Assembly (NCBI RefSeq): GCF_004522095.1
Contig: NZ_SPUI01000003.1
Location: 620,001 to 684,000, forward strand
Direction of reading: 5' to 3'
DNA from: Nocardioides sp. 503
GTDB taxonomy: Bacteria > Actinomycetota > Actinomycetes > Propionibacteriales > Nocardioidaceae
DNA length: 64,000 nt
Under the pieces are notes generated by a model. The model saw nothing but the letters and a program-made list of their open reading frames with translations, did no database searches and was not told the DNA's origin. A program made the translations under genes and the position numbers. Below are positions 52,307-60,843 of this stretch, one piece after another; positions within the stretch are counted from its first letter, which is position 1, and every line of letters starts with the position of its first letter.

Positions 52307-53100
52307 TGGGCCTCGTCCTTGTCTGCGGCGGTCTCGCCGCTGGGGCTCGTGTCCTCGACGACGGCCTGCTGGGCCACCTTGTCGTCGCTCTCGGCCACCG
52401 CCTGCTCGCGCTCGGCGGGCTCCTCGGGCACCGCGGTGGCGGTGCCGTCGTCGTGGCGCTCCGCGGACGGCGCGGTCCAGCCGCGCTCGCGGGCGATCTC
52501 GCGCCCGGCCAGGCTGGCCGGCCCGGCGGAGGGACCCTCGTCGGCACGGCCGTCGGGGAAGCCCGCGAGCACCCGCTCGGCCTCGCGCCAGGTGCCGAGC
52601 CGCGGGCCGCGCGTGGAGCTGACCTCGGCGCCGGAGCGCAGGTCGTCGACGAGCTGCGTGGCCGACTGCGGGGTCATGTTGTCCATGAACTCCCAGTTGA
52701 CCATCATCACCGGGGCGTAGTCGCACGCCGCGTTGCACTCGATGTGCTCGAGGGTGATCTTGCCGTCCTCGGTGGTCTCGTCGTTGCCGACGTCGAGGTG
52801 GCCCTTGAGCCGCTCGAAGATCAGGTCGCCGCCCATGACCGCGCACAGCGTGTTGGTGCAGACGCCGACGTGGTAGTCGCCGACCGGCTTGCGCTTGTAC
52901 ATCGTGTAGAACGTCGCCACGCCGCTGACCTCGGCCGCGGTGATGTCGAGGATCTCGGCGCACGCCTCGATGCCCTCGGGCGTGACCCGACCCTCCACCG
53001 ACTGCACGAGGTGCAGCATCGGCAGCAGGCCGGAGCGGGCCTCGGGGTAGCGGGCCGCGATCTCGCGCAGCTCGGCGTGCGTCTCTTGCGTCAGCGTCAT
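52303..53100 (-). CDS. nuoE: NADH-quinone oxidoreductase subunit E
   Basis: The thioredoxin-like 2Fe-2S subunit of the NADH module. Cluster cysteines are Cys81, Cys86, Cys122 and Cys126 in the CTNTLC and CNAAC motifs. FYTMYKRKPVG near 64-74 is typical. The 265-residue protein is longer than the usual 160-170: from about residue 165 an about 100-residue tail rich in Glu, Ala, Asp and Pro follows. The ATG overlaps the stop of a 24-codon micro-ORF by ATGA rather than that of nuoD, which is unusual. Confidence 0.94.
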   Translation of the reverse strand: MTLTQETHAELREIAARYPEARSGLLPMLHLVQSVEGRVTPEGIEACAEILDITAAEVSGVATFYTMYKRKPVGDYHVGVCTNTLCAVMGGDLIFERLKGHLDVGNDETTEDGKITLEHIECNAACDYAPVMMVNWEFMDNMTPQSATQLVDDLRSGAEVSSTRGPRLGTWREAERVLAGFPDGRADEGPSAGPASLAGREIARERGWTAPSAERHDDGTATAVPEEPAEREQAVAESDDKVAQQAVVEDTSPSGETAADKDEAQ

Positions 53101-53171
53101 CGGGGTCCCCTCGACGTTGTGAGGCGGAGGAGCGAAGCGGAGGAGCCGAAGAACTTCGTGGGGTGGTTCAT
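53097..53171 (-). CDS. 24-codon micro-ORF linking nuoD and nuoE
   Basis: The ATG at 53171 overlaps the nuoD stop as ATGA, and the TGA at 53097-53099 overlaps the nuoE start as ATGA. The encoded 24-residue peptide ([20 protein letters not shown], then RGPR) is basic with a short hydrophobic centre. The DNA holds a CGAAG-TT-CTTCG stem and two near-repeats of GCGGAGGAGC. It could be a translated linker that keeps nuoD-nuoE coupling, or a small repeat element inserted in frame. There is no independent evidence that the peptide has a function. Confidence 0.45.
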   Translation of the reverse strand: MNHPTKFFGSSASLLRLTTSRGPR

Positions 53172-54508
53172 CTGTCGACGCCTCCCATCACGGGGTCGAT
53201 CGAGGCGATGGCGACGATGACGTCGGCGACCATGCCGCCCTCGCTCATCACGCTGGTGCCCTGCAGGTTGGTGAAGGACGGGTCGCGGTAGTGCACGCGG
53301 AAGGGGCGGGTGCCGCCGTCGGAGACGACGTGCGCGCCGAGCTCGCCGCGCGGCGACTCGATCGGGACGTAGGCCTGGCCCGGCGGGACCCGGAAGCCCT
53401 CGGTCACGAGCTTGAAGTGGTGGATCAGCCCCTCCATCGACTCCCCCATGATGTGGCGGATGTGGTCGAGGCTGTTGCCCATGCCGTCGCTGCCGATCGC
53501 GAGCTGGCTGGGCCAGGCGATCTTCTTGTCGGCGACCATCACCGGCGCGCCCTCGAGGCCGGCCAGCCGGTCGGCGGCCTGCTCGATGATCTTGAGCGAC
53601 TCCCACATCTCGTTGAGGCGGATCCGGAAGCGGCCGTAGGCGTCCTTGGTGTCCCAGGTCTGGACGTCGAAGTCGTAGTCCTCGTAGCCGCAGTAGGGCT
53701 CGGTCTTGCGCAGGTCCCAGGCGTAGCCGGTGCTGCGGAGCACCGGGCCGGTGATGCCCAGCGCGAGGACGCCGTCCAGCTCGAGGTGGCCCACGCCCTC
53801 GAGGCGGGCCTTGAAGATCGGGTTGGCGTTGCACAGGGCGGCGTACTCGGGCAGGCGCTTCTTCATCAGGGCGACGAAGCCGCGGATCTCGTCCAGGGCG
53901 CCCGGGGGCAGGTCCTGGGCGACGCCGCCGGGGCGGATGAACGCGTGGTTCATGCGCAGCCCGGTGATCAGCTCGAACAGGTCGAGCACCAGCTCGCGCT
54001 CGCGGAAGCCGATGGTCATGACCGTGAGCGCGCCGATCTCCATGCCCCCGGTGGCGATGGCGACCAGGTGCGAGGAGATGCGGTTGAGCTCCATGAGCAG
54101 GACCCGCATGACGCTGGCCTTCTCGGGGATCTGGTCCTCGATGTCGAGCAGCCGCTCGACGCCCAGGCAGTAGGTCGCCTCGTTGAAGAACGGGCTGAGG
54201 TAGTCCATGCGGGTCACGAACGTCGTGCCCTGCACCCAGGAGCGGTACTCCATGTTCTTCTCGATGCCGGTGTGGAGGTAGCCGATGCCGCAGCGGGCCT
54301 CGGTGACCGTCTCGCCCTCGAGCTCGAGGATCAGGCGCAGCACCCCGTGCGTGGAGGGGTGCTGGGGGCCCATGTTGACGACGACGCGCTCGTCGGACTC
54401 CTCCGCGAGGCCCTCGACGATCTGGTCCCAGTCCTGGCCGGTGACGGTGAAGACGCGACCCTCGCTGGTGTCGCTCGCGCCTGCGTACATGTCCTGGTCG
54501 GTAGCCAT
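53168..54508 (-). CDS. nuoD: NADH-quinone oxidoreductase subunit D
   Basis: The 49-kDa-type subunit that forms the quinone pocket with NuoB, 446 residues. [22 protein letters not shown] near 44-65 includes the quinone-pocket His, [16 protein letters not shown] near 73-88, [20 protein letters not shown] near 141-160 and the C-terminal DPVMGGVDR are family marks. The ATG at 54508 shares its A with the nuoC stop (TGATG). The open frame extends upstream to 54865 inside nuoC. It is separated from nuoE by the micro-ORF. Confidence 0.95.
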   Translation of the reverse strand: MATDQDMYAGASDTSEGRVFTVTGQDWDQIVEGLAEESDERVVVNMGPQHPSTHGVLRLILELEGETVTEARCGIGYLHTGIEKNMEYRSWVQGTTFVTRMDYLSPFFNEATYCLGVERLLDIEDQIPEKASVMRVLLMELNRISSHLVAIATGGMEIGALTVMTIGFRERELVLDLFELITGLRMNHAFIRPGGVAQDLPPGALDEIRGFVALMKKRLPEYAALCNANPIFKARLEGVGHLELDGVLALGITGPVLRSTGYAWDLRKTEPYCGYEDYDFDVQTWDTKDAYGRFRIRLNEMWESLKIIEQAADRLAGLEGAPVMVADKKIAWPSQLAIGSDGMGNSLDHIRHIMGESMEGLIHHFKLVTEGFRVPPGQAYVPIESPRGELGAHVVSDGGTRPFRVHYRDPSFTNLQGTSVMSEGGMVADVIVAIASIDPVMGGVDR

Positions 54509-55233
54509 CAGTTGTAGCTCCTGCGCTGGTCGGGCGGCGGGATGGTGCCGCCCTTGTACTCCACGGGAATGCCGCCCAGCGGGTAGTCCTTGCGCTGGGG
54601 GTGGCCCGGCCAGTCGTCGGGCATGAGGATGCGCGTGAGGGCCGGGTGGCCGTCGAACACGATCCCGAACATGTCGTAGGTCTCGCGCTCGTGCCAGTCG
54701 GTGGTGGGGTAGATGCCCACCAGGGACGGGATGTGGGCGTCGGCGTCGGGGACGCTGACCTCGACCCTCACACGACGGTTGTGCGTCATCGAGAGCAGGT
54801 GGTAGACCGCGTGCAGCTCGCGCCCGGCGTCGTCGGGGTAGTGCACGCCGCTGACGCCCGAGCACAGCTCGAAGCGCAGACGCGGGTCGTCGCGCAGGGT
54901 CTGCGCCACGTGGAGCAGCTCCTCGCGCGGCACGTGGAGGGTGAGCTCGCCCCGGTGGATCACCACGTGGCCGAGGTGACCCTCGAGCGCGTCGGCGACC
55001 TCGTCGAACCAGCCGCCGTAGGGGCGCTGGGCCGGGCCGGGGAACACGATCGGGGCGACCAGACCGCCGTACCCACTGGTGTCGGGGGTGCCGGAGGCGC
55101 CGAACATGCCGGTGCGGACACCGACCGCGGTGACCTCGCCCGGGGGTGCCGGGACGTTCTCCGGGGACTGCTCGACCGCGGGCTGCTCGGGCGGCTTGGG
55201 CTCGGGGACGACGTCCTTCTGGTCCTCGCTCAT
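54508..55233 (-). CDS. nuoC: NADH-quinone oxidoreductase subunit C
   Basis: The 30-kDa-type subunit of the peripheral arm, 241 residues. The core runs from about 70 to 235; [12 protein letters not shown] near 122-133, [16 protein letters not shown] near 143-158 and the signature [42 protein letters not shown] (residues 179-220, given here by its key parts ERETYDMFG and [11 protein letters not shown]) are typical. The first 65 residues are Pro/Glu-rich and variable. NuoC and NuoD are separate, not fused. ATGA with nuoB. Confidence 0.94.
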   Translation of the reverse strand: MSEDQKDVVPEPKPPEQPAVEQSPENVPAPPGEVTAVGVRTGMFGASGTPDTSGYGGLVAPIVFPGPAQRPYGGWFDEVADALEGHLGHVVIHRGELTLHVPREELLHVAQTLRDDPRLRFELCSGVSGVHYPDDAGRELHAVYHLLSMTHNRRVRVEVSVPDADAHIPSLVGIYPTTDWHERETYDMFGIVFDGHPALTRILMPDDWPGHPQRKDYPLGGIPVEYKGGTIPPPDQRRSYN

Positions 55234-55784
55234 CGCAGCTGACCCCGCATGGCGGAGGTGGGCAGCGCGGTCAGGGCGGCGGTCTCGAGAGTCTCGATCT
55301 CCGCGAGGCGGTTGACGCCGAGCTTGGTGGCCTGGACCTGGTCGTGCAGCTTGAGGATCGCGTCGATCAGCATCTCGGGGCGCGGCGGGCAGCCGGGGAG
55401 GTACATGTCGACGGGCACGACGTGGTCGACGCCCTGGACGATGGCGTAGTTGTTGAACATGCCGCCGCTGCTGGCGCAGACGCCCATGGCCAGGACGTAC
55501 TTGGGGCCGGGCATCTGGTCGTAGATCTGGCGCAGGACCGGGGCCATCTTCTGGCTCACGCGGCCGGCCACGATCATCAGGTCGGCCTGGCGGGGGCTGG
55601 CGCGGAAGACCTCCATGCCGAAGCGGGCGAGGTCGTACTTCGGGCCGCCGCTGGTCATCATCTCGATGGCGCAGCAGGCCAGGCCGAAGGTGGCGGGCCA
55701 GAACGACGCCTTGCGCATGTAGCCGGCCACGCCCTCGACGGTCGTCAGCAGGACGCCGCTCGGAAGCTTCTCTTCGATTCCCAT
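55230..55784 (-). CDS. nuoB: NADH-quinone oxidoreductase subunit B
   Basis: The 184-residue subunit with the terminal N2 iron-sulfur cluster. ACCAIEMM near 36-43 gives the tandem cysteines, [27 protein letters not shown] near 99-125 and [15 protein letters not shown] near 130-144 give the other two ligands. The C-terminal 25 residues are variable. It starts 18 bp after nuoA and overlaps nuoC by ATGA. Confidence 0.96.
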   Translation of the reverse strand: MGIEEKLPSGVLLTTVEGVAGYMRKASFWPATFGLACCAIEMMTSGGPKYDLARFGMEVFRASPRQADLMIVAGRVSQKMAPVLRQIYDQMPGPKYVLAMGVCASSGGMFNNYAIVQGVDHVVPVDMYLPGCPPRPEMLIDAILKLHDQVQATKLGVNRLAEIETLETAALTALPTSAMRGQLR

Positions 55785-55802
55785 GGCTTCAGTTCCCCTC
55801 GG

Positions 55803-56162
55803 TCAGTCCCACTCGAGTCCGCCTCTACGCCACACGTAGGCGTAGGCGACGAACACGGTGGCGATGAAGACGACCATCTCGACCAGACCGAAGAAGCCCA
55901 TCGCGTCGAAACGCACGGCCCAGGGGTAGAGGAAGATGATCTCGATGTCGAAGACGATGAACAGCATCGCGGTGATGTAGTACTTCACCGGGAACCGGCC
56001 GCCGCCGACGGGCTGGGGCGTGGGCTCGATGCCGCACTCGTAGGAGTCCAGGCGGGCCCGGTTGTAGCGCTTGGGTCCGACCACCGCGCTCATCGCCACG
56101 GAGCCGATCGCGAACAGTGCCGCGAGGATGGCCAACGCCAAGACCGGCGTGTAGAGCTCCAT
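55803..56162 (-). CDS. nuoA: NADH-quinone oxidoreductase subunit A
   Basis: A 119-residue membrane subunit with three helices. YECGIEPTPQPVGGGRFPVKYYITAMLFIVFDIEIIFLYPW (about 42-82, key parts YECGIEP and VFDIEIIFLYPW) is the family signature with the membrane Asp and Glu. The ATG at 56162 is preceded by GGAAGGGA. It is the first gene of the 14-gene operon, and a Rex-type operator candidate lies 45 bp upstream. An open frame to 56306 extends through that region and is unlikely to be translated. Confidence 0.95.
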   Translation of the reverse strand: MELYTPVLALAILAALFAIGSVAMSAVVGPKRYNRARLDSYECGIEPTPQPVGGGRFPVKYYITAMLFIVFDIEIIFLYPWAVRFDAMGFFGLVEMVVFIATVFVAYAYVWRRGGLEWD

Positions 56163-56206
56163 CCGCAGTCCCTTCCCTGGTGCTGTCGCGCCCATGATTG
56201 TGACTT

Positions 56207-56222
56207 TGTGAACCGAATCACT
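56207..56222 (-). promoter_or_regulatory. Rex-type operator candidate upstream of nuoA
   Basis: On the + strand TGTGAAC-CGA-ATCACT matches 11 of 13 fixed bases of the streptomycete Rex site TGTGAAC-NNN-TTCACA at the correct spacing. It lies 45-60 bp upstream of the nuoA ATG. Rex releases DNA when NADH rises, which would induce complex I. Confidence 0.5.
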
Positions 56223-56419
56223 AGGTGGCGCAGCCCACATCCTGCCACTCCACGGGCCGGTCGTCACACCCAGGGGCCGAGCCCCGACACCCCTTCTCAC
56301 CTGCACATTTAGCGCACGAGAACCTTGCTTAATTGTCTGCGCTACGAACCCGCTGGTGAGCGGCCTGTGTGGGCACGATCACGTCGTGCTCGAGGACCTC
56401 GCGGGGCTGCCCGGTGCCG

Positions 56420-57109
56420 CTACTTCGTGGCGCGGTGCAGGGCGACGATGCCGCCCGAGAGGTTGCGCCACTGCGGCGCGCGCCAGCCGGCGGCGGCGAC
56501 CTGGTCGGCGAGACGCTGCTGGTCGGGCCAGGCGCGGATCGACTCGGCGAGGTAGACGTAGGCGTCGGGCGAGGAGGAGACCGCGCGTGCGATCGGCGGC
56601 AGCGCCTTCATGAGGTACTCGATGTAGACGGTGCGGAACGGCGCCCAGGTCGGGTGGCTGAACTCGCAGACGACGAGGCGGCCGCCGGGGCGGGTCACCC
56701 GCAGCATCTCGGCGAGGCCGGCGGCGGGGTCGACGATGTTGCGCAGCCCGAACGAGATCGTCACCGCGTCGAAGGTGGCGTCGGCGAACGGCAGGCGGGT
56801 GCCGTCGCCGGCGGTGAACGGCAGGTCGGGACGCGCCTGCTTGCCGACCTGGAGCATGCCCAGGGAGAAGTCGCACGGGACCACGACCGCCCCGCGGTCG
56901 GCGAAGGGCTGGCTGGAGGTGCCGGTGCCGGCGGCGAGGTCCAGGACACGCTCGCCGGGCTGGGGGTCGACGGCCTCGATGACGTCGCGGCGCCACCGCC
57001 GGTCCTGGCCGAGGGACAGCACGTCGTTGGTCACGTCGTAGCGGCGCGCGACCGCGTCGAACATCCGACGGACGTCGGTGGGTTGCTTGTCGAGCTCGGC
57101 GCGGGCCAC
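56420..57109 (-). CDS. menG: Demethylmenaquinone methyltransferase
   Basis: The SAM-dependent enzyme that methylates demethylmenaquinone in the last step of menaquinone synthesis (UbiE/MenG family), 229 residues. Visible motifs are [19 protein letters not shown] near 24-42, the SAM loop [10 protein letters not shown] near 55-64, [13 protein letters not shown] block ([12 protein letters not shown], about 116-127) and [14 protein letters not shown] near 143-156. The start GTG lies 6 nt after TAGGCT, so the mRNA is probably leaderless. It lies next to the nuo operon on the same strand but is transcribed on its own. Confidence 0.94.
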   Translation of the reverse strand: MARAELDKQPTDVRRMFDAVARRYDVTNDVLSLGQDRRWRRDVIEAVDPQPGERVLDLAAGTGTSSQPFADRGAVVVPCDFSLGMLQVGKQARPDLPFTAGDGTRLPFADATFDAVTISFGLRNIVDPAAGLAEMLRVTRPGGRLVVCEFSHPTWAPFRTVYIEYLMKALPPIARAVSSSPDAYVYLAESIRAWPDQQRLADQVAAAGWRAPQWRNLSGGIVALHRATK

Positions 57110-57115
57110 CCGCAG

Positions 57116-57121
57116 AGCCTA
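57116..57121 (-). promoter_or_regulatory. -10 box for a leaderless menG
   Basis: TAGGCT on the minus strand, six bases before the GTG at 57109. Confidence 0.55.
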
Positions 57122-57254
57122 CGGGGACGCCGGCCGCCCACTGCAGCCGGTAACGGGTTGGTCACGACCACAAGGTTCCCGACCCCGCCTCGCAACCTCC
57201 TCGGCCCTGCGGGCGTCATCTGAGTACCACCCACCGCTCCCGAAGGAACCCGCC

Positions 57255-58217
57255 ATGCAGCTCCTCCGCCGCCTCGCGACGAGCGTCCTCGTCGCCGCCC
57301 TGCTCTCCGGAGCCGCCCTCGGCGTCGGCTGGGCCACCCGGTCGGCCGACGCCCCGGGCTCGGCGTCCGCGCCCGGCGAGCGCTCGCAGGCGGCCCCGGA
57401 GAGCAGGCCCTCCCGGCCGTCCGCGACGCCGACCCCCACGCCCACGGCAGAGACCTCGCCGACGCCGGACGCCCCCTCGTCGGCCCCCGCCCCGGAGTCC
57501 GGCGACGAGCCCGGCGACCAGCCCAGCGAGGAGCCGAGCGAGGAGCCCAGCGCGGCGCAGAACCCCGTGCTGCGCCCCGGGCCGCGGCTGCTGGGCGACG
57601 GCGACCAGGGCGCCGACGTCCGCGACCTGCAGGCCCGGCTGCGCCAGATCGACTGGTTCGAGGCCGACGTGACCGGCTTCTACGGCGACGTCACCACCAC
57701 CGCGGTCCGCGGTTTCCAGGCCAAGCGCGAGATCCCCGTCACCGGCGAGGTCGACCGCCGCACGCTGGACCGGCTGCACGCAATGACGAGCGCCCCGACG
57801 GCGGCCGAGCTGGCCAACCAGACCGGCGGCAACACCCCGGGGGCGCTCGACCCGCGCTGCCGCAGCGGGCGCGCCCTGTGCATCGACAAGACGAGCAGGA
57901 CGTTGCGCTGGGTCGTCGACGGCCGGGTGCTCAAGACCGTCGACGTCCGCTTCGGGGGCGAGGCGACGCCGACGCGCGAGGGCGCCTTCTCGGTGGAGTC
58001 CAAGAGCCGCGACCACGTCTCGAGCCTCTTCGAGACCTCGATGCCGTTCGCGATGTTCTTCTCGCGCGGCCAGGCCGTGCACTACTCACCGGACTTCGCG
58101 GCCACGGGCTACAACGGCGCCTCCCACGGCTGCGTCAACGTGCGCGACCACGACGCCGTCGCCTGGCTCTTCGACCAGGTCCGGGTCGGCGACCCGGTGA
58201 TCGTCTACCGGTCCTGA
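57255..58217 (+). CDS. L,D-transpeptidase with peptidoglycan-binding domain
   Basis: A 320-residue exported cell-wall enzyme. Residues 1-27 are a Sec signal or membrane anchor. A Pro/Ser/Glu linker with ATPTPTPTAETSPTPD and EEPSEEPS repeats spans 35-102. A PG_binding_1 domain follows (GDQGADVRDLQARLRQIDW to GEVDRRTLDRL, about 114-175). The YkuD catalytic domain (about 205-320) has HYSPDFAATGYNGASHGCVNV, with the active Cys in SHGCVN and the upstream His. Such enzymes make 3-3 cross-links or attach proteins. GAAGGA precedes the ATG. It is divergent from menG and converges on the next gene. Confidence 0.9.
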   Translation: MQLLRRLATSVLVAALLSGAALGVGWATRSADAPGSASAPGERSQAAPESRPSRPSATPTPTPTAETSPTPDAPSSAPAPESGDEPGDQPSEEPSEEPSAAQNPVLRPGPRLLGDGDQGADVRDLQARLRQIDWFEADVTGFYGDVTTTAVRGFQAKREIPVTGEVDRRTLDRLHAMTSAPTAAELANQTGGNTPGALDPRCRSGRALCIDKTSRTLRWVVDGRVLKTVDVRFGGEATPTREGAFSVESKSRDHVSSLFETSMPFAMFFSRGQAVHYSPDFAATGYNGASHGCVNVRDHDAVAWLFDQVRVGDPVIVYRS

Positions 58218-58233
58218 CGCGGCGGCGCGGCGC

Positions 58234-58851
58234 TCAGCCGGCGAGGTCGTCGAGGATGTCGACGGCCGCGTCGGCGTCCAGGCCCTGCCCGAAGAGCTGG
58301 TACGTCGCCCCTCCGGCGCCGACCTGGCACTGCAGGGCCTGCGGCTGCTCGTCGTCGGGCACGGCCTGGCCCTTCGGGACCGGCTGCTGGTAGTAGAGCG
58401 CGCACACGCCGTCACCGACGCTGACCAGCTCGCTGACGTTGCGCTCGAGGTCGAGGTAGGACGGGTCCAGCGGCGGGCCGTTGGGCAGGAAGGGGCCGGC
58501 GGCCGTCTCGACCACGGTGATCGTCACCTGCCGCTCGAACTGCTCGTCCTGGTAGGTGCGCACGACCGCCGGCGCGTCGAAGAGGTCCTCGAGCTGCTCG
58601 GCGCCGGACTCGTTGATGTCGCCCTGGCGCTCGGCGAAGTCCTCCGCACGCGCCTGCTGCTCCGCGTCGTCCTGGTCGCGCACCAGGTCGGAGGCGCGCA
58701 GGCCACCGGGCAGCGAGTCCGGCAGCGCGTCCGGGTCGGCGCCGCCGCTCTTCGGCAGCAGCACGGTGAAGGCCACGAGCAGGCCCAGGACGACGATGCC
58801 GCCGACGAGCCCGAGGACGAAGGGACGGGAGCCACGCGCGGAGTCGGTCAC
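58234..58851 (-). CDS. Membrane-anchored protein of unknown function
   Basis: A 205-residue protein with a short cytoplasmic N-terminus, one membrane helix (about 10-33: FVLGLVGGIVVLGLLVAFTVLL) and an extracytoplasmic acidic domain. Residues 55-90 are a charged helix (DAEQQARAEDFAERQGDINES). Two Cys (in GVCALYY and ALQCQVG) could form a disulfide. I do not recognise a family. The GTG lies 6 nt after TAACGT, so the mRNA is likely leaderless, and the promoter is back to back with that of menF. Confidence 0.75.
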   Translation of the reverse strand: MTDSARGSRPFVLGLVGGIVVLGLLVAFTVLLPKSGGADPDALPDSLPGGLRASDLVRDQDDAEQQARAEDFAERQGDINESGAEQLEDLFDAPAVVRTYQDEQFERQVTITVVETAAGPFLPNGPPLDPSYLDLERNVSELVSVGDGVCALYYQQPVPKGQAVPDDEQPQALQCQVGAGGATYQLFGQGLDADAAVDILDDLAG

Positions 58852-58857
58852 GCGGTG

Positions 58858-58863
58858 ACGTTA
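58858..58863 (-). promoter_or_regulatory. -10 box for the leaderless membrane-anchored protein gene
   Basis: TAACGT on the minus strand, six bases before the GTG at 58851. Confidence 0.45.
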
Positions 58864-58896
58864 CCCACGTACGCCCCGGGCGGACCAACCGCTGGG

Positions 58897-58902
58897 TAGG
58901 CT
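58897..58902 (+). promoter_or_regulatory. -10 box for a leaderless menF
   Basis: TAGGCT, then six bases, then the GTG at 58909. The divergent -10 box is 33 bp away. Confidence 0.55.
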
Positions 58903-58908
58903 CGACGC

Positions 58909-60180
58909 GTGACGAGTCCTGCGACCCCGACGGGTCCCGCACCCTCGCTGGTCGCGCGCACCGTCGCCCTGGACCTGCCCGAGGCCACCTCCCTGGTCTC
59001 CCTGCTGCCCACCGACCACCCGGTCGCCTGGCTGCGCCGTGGCGACGGCGTCGTGGGCTGGGGCGAGGCGGCGGTGCTCCGCTCGAGCGGACCGACCCGC
59101 TTCTCCGACGCCGACAAGTGGTGGCGCGAGACGATCGCGCGCGCCGACGTCGTCGACGCGGTCGGCGAGCCCGGCACCGGCCCGGTCTGCTTCGGCTCGT
59201 TCGCGTTCGGCGACCTGCCCGGCGAGTCGGTGCTGGTGCTACCCGAGGTCGTCGTCGGCCGTCGCGGGGACCGGGCGTGGCTGACCACGATCTCGACGAC
59301 CGGGTCCCCCGCACCCACGCCCGCGGTCGCCCCCGCGGAGCCGCCGCTCCCGCCGAGCGGGGTGAGCTTCGCCGACGGCGCGCTCAACGGCGAGCAGTGG
59401 ATGTCGGTCGTCGCCGACGCCGTGGCCCGCATCAGCGCCGGCGACCTGGAGAAGGTCGTGCTCGCCCGCGACCTCGTGGCCCGCGCCGACGAGCGGATCG
59501 ACGTGCGCTGGCCGGTGCACCGGCTCACCGAGTCCTACCCGATGTGCTGGACCTTCCACGTCGAAGGGATGTTCGGCGCGACCCCGGAGATGCTGGTCCG
59601 TCGTGAGCGCGGCCTGGTCACCTCACGGGTGCTGGCCGGCACCATCCGCCGTACGGGCGACGACGAGCGGGACCTCGCGCTCGCCGCGACCCTGGCGCGC
59701 TCGTCGAAGGACCTCGAGGAGCACGAGTACGCCGTCCGGTCGGTCGCGGACGCGCTGGAGCCGCACTGCTCCTCGATGAACGTCCCTGAGGCGCCGTTCG
59801 TCCTCCACCTGCCCAACGTCATGCACCTCGCGACCGACGTCAACGGCGTGGTCCACGACGCGGCGACCGTCTCCTCGCTCCAGCTGGCCGAGGCGCTGCA
59901 CCCCTCCGCCGCCGTCGGCGGCACCCCGACCGCGGTGGCCACCGACCTGATCGACGAGATCGAGGGCATGGGCCGCGGCCGCTACGCAGGCCCGGTGGGG
60001 TGGATGGACGCCAACGGCGACGGCGAGTGGGGCATCGCCCTGCGCTCGGCCGAGGTCGTCGGCGACACCGTGCGGCTCTTCGCCGGCTGCGGCATCGTGG
60101 CCGACTCCGACCCGGAGGCGGAGCTCGCCGAGGCCCAGGCCAAGTTCGTGCCCGTGCGCGACGCGCTCGCCGGCGGCTGA
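58909..60180 (+). CDS. menF: Isochorismate synthase
   Basis: A chorismate-utilising enzyme that makes isochorismate for menaquinone, 423 residues. The C-terminal catalytic domain shows ARDLVARAD near 184-192, FGATPEMLVRRE near 221-232, SRVLAGTIRRTGDD near 238-251, SSKDLEEHEYAV near 264-275, LHPSAAVGGTPT near 325-336 and the ending GRYAGPVGWMDANGDGEWGIALRSAEV then GCGIVADSDPEAELAE with the Mg-binding Glu. These fit MenF/DhbC rather than anthranilate synthase. No menD or menE is in the window, so siderophore use is not excluded, but menG and the polyprenyl synthase nearby favour menaquinone. Confidence 0.9.
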   Translation: MTSPATPTGPAPSLVARTVALDLPEATSLVSLLPTDHPVAWLRRGDGVVGWGEAAVLRSSGPTRFSDADKWWRETIARADVVDAVGEPGTGPVCFGSFAFGDLPGESVLVLPEVVVGRRGDRAWLTTISTTGSPAPTPAVAPAEPPLPPSGVSFADGALNGEQWMSVVADAVARISAGDLEKVVLARDLVARADERIDVRWPVHRLTESYPMCWTFHVEGMFGATPEMLVRRERGLVTSRVLAGTIRRTGDDERDLALAATLARSSKDLEEHEYAVRSVADALEPHCSSMNVPEAPFVLHLPNVMHLATDVNGVVHDAATVSSLQLAEALHPSAAVGGTPTAVATDLIDEIEGMGRGRYAGPVGWMDANGDGEWGIALRSAEVVGDTVRLFAGCGIVADSDPEAELAEAQAKFVPVRDALAGG

Positions 60181-60184
60181 TCCC

Positions 60185-60817
60185 CTACAGGTCGGCGCCG
60201 TCGGCCAGGCGGACGAACTCCTGGCTGTCGCCGAGCAGGTTGCCCATGTGCTGCTCGACCATGCCGAGGCCGACCTCGGAGTAGACGCGGTCGTGGATCG
60301 CCAGGCTGCGCGGGGCCCCGACGGCCCGGACGAAGTCGACGGCCTCGCTCAGCTTGAGCCACGGCGCGGACGCCGGCGCGAGCAGCAGGTCGACGGACGT
60401 GTCGGGCACCGTGAGCGCGTCCCCGGGGTGGAAGACGGTGGTGGCGCCGACGGTCAGCAGGTAGCCGCTGTTGTGGAAGCGCGGGTAGTCGTCGTGGATG
60501 ACCGCGTGCAGCTCGCCGACGGCCCGCACGGGGACGCCGACGTCGAAGCGGTCGTCGGGCGCGACGACGCTCAGCCGCTCGGCGACGTCGGGCGCGTCCT
60601 CGCGCAGCCGTGCGGCGACGGCGTCGATCGTGAAGACCGGTGCGTCGCAGGCACGGAGGTGGTCGGGGTGGTAGTGGTCGGGGTGCTCGTGGGTGATCAG
60701 CACCGTCGTCGCTCCGTCGACCGCCTCGGCGTCGGTGAAGACACCCGGGTCCAGGACGACGACGGCGCCCTCGTGCTCGATGCGCACGCACGCGTGCCCG
60801 AACTTCGTGATCCGCAT
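60185..60817 (-). CDS. MBL-fold metal-dependent hydrolase
   Basis: A 210-residue metallo-beta-lactamase-fold protein of the UlaG-like (beta-lactamase superfamily 3) branch. The start MRITKFGHACVRIEHEG, the zinc motif THEHPDHYHPDHL near 42-54, a later HDDYPRFH near 107-114 and FHPGDALTVP near 128-137 support this. The substrate is unknown. The ATG is 6 nt after TAGGGT with no ribosome site, so a leaderless mRNA is likely. It is divergent from the GNAT gene; it ends 4 bp from the convergent menF. Confidence 0.87.
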   Translation of the reverse strand: MRITKFGHACVRIEHEGAVVVLDPGVFTDAEAVDGATTVLITHEHPDHYHPDHLRACDAPVFTIDAVAARLREDAPDVAERLSVVAPDDRFDVGVPVRAVGELHAVIHDDYPRFHNSGYLLTVGATTVFHPGDALTVPDTSVDLLLAPASAPWLKLSEAVDFVRAVGAPRSLAIHDRVYSEVGLGMVEQHMGNLLGDSQEFVRLADGADL

Positions 60818-60823
60818 GTCCCG

Positions 60824-60829
60824 ACCCTA
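60824..60829 (-). promoter_or_regulatory. -10 box for the leaderless MBL hydrolase gene
   Basis: TAGGGT on the minus strand, six bases before the ATG at 60817. It is only 2 bp from the -10 box of the divergent gene. Confidence 0.55.
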
Positions 60830-60831
60830 CC

Positions 60832-60837
60832 TATGCT
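60832..60837 (+). promoter_or_regulatory. -10 box for the leaderless GNAT gene
   Basis: TATGCT, then six bases, then the GTG at 60844. Confidence 0.55.
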
Positions 60838-60843
60838 CGGGGG

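Noticed and set aside
52307..52963. N-terminal extension of NuoF into nuoE
   Set aside because: The ATGA overlap at 52306 and the normal length of NuoF fix the start; the upstream part is the shadow of nuoE.
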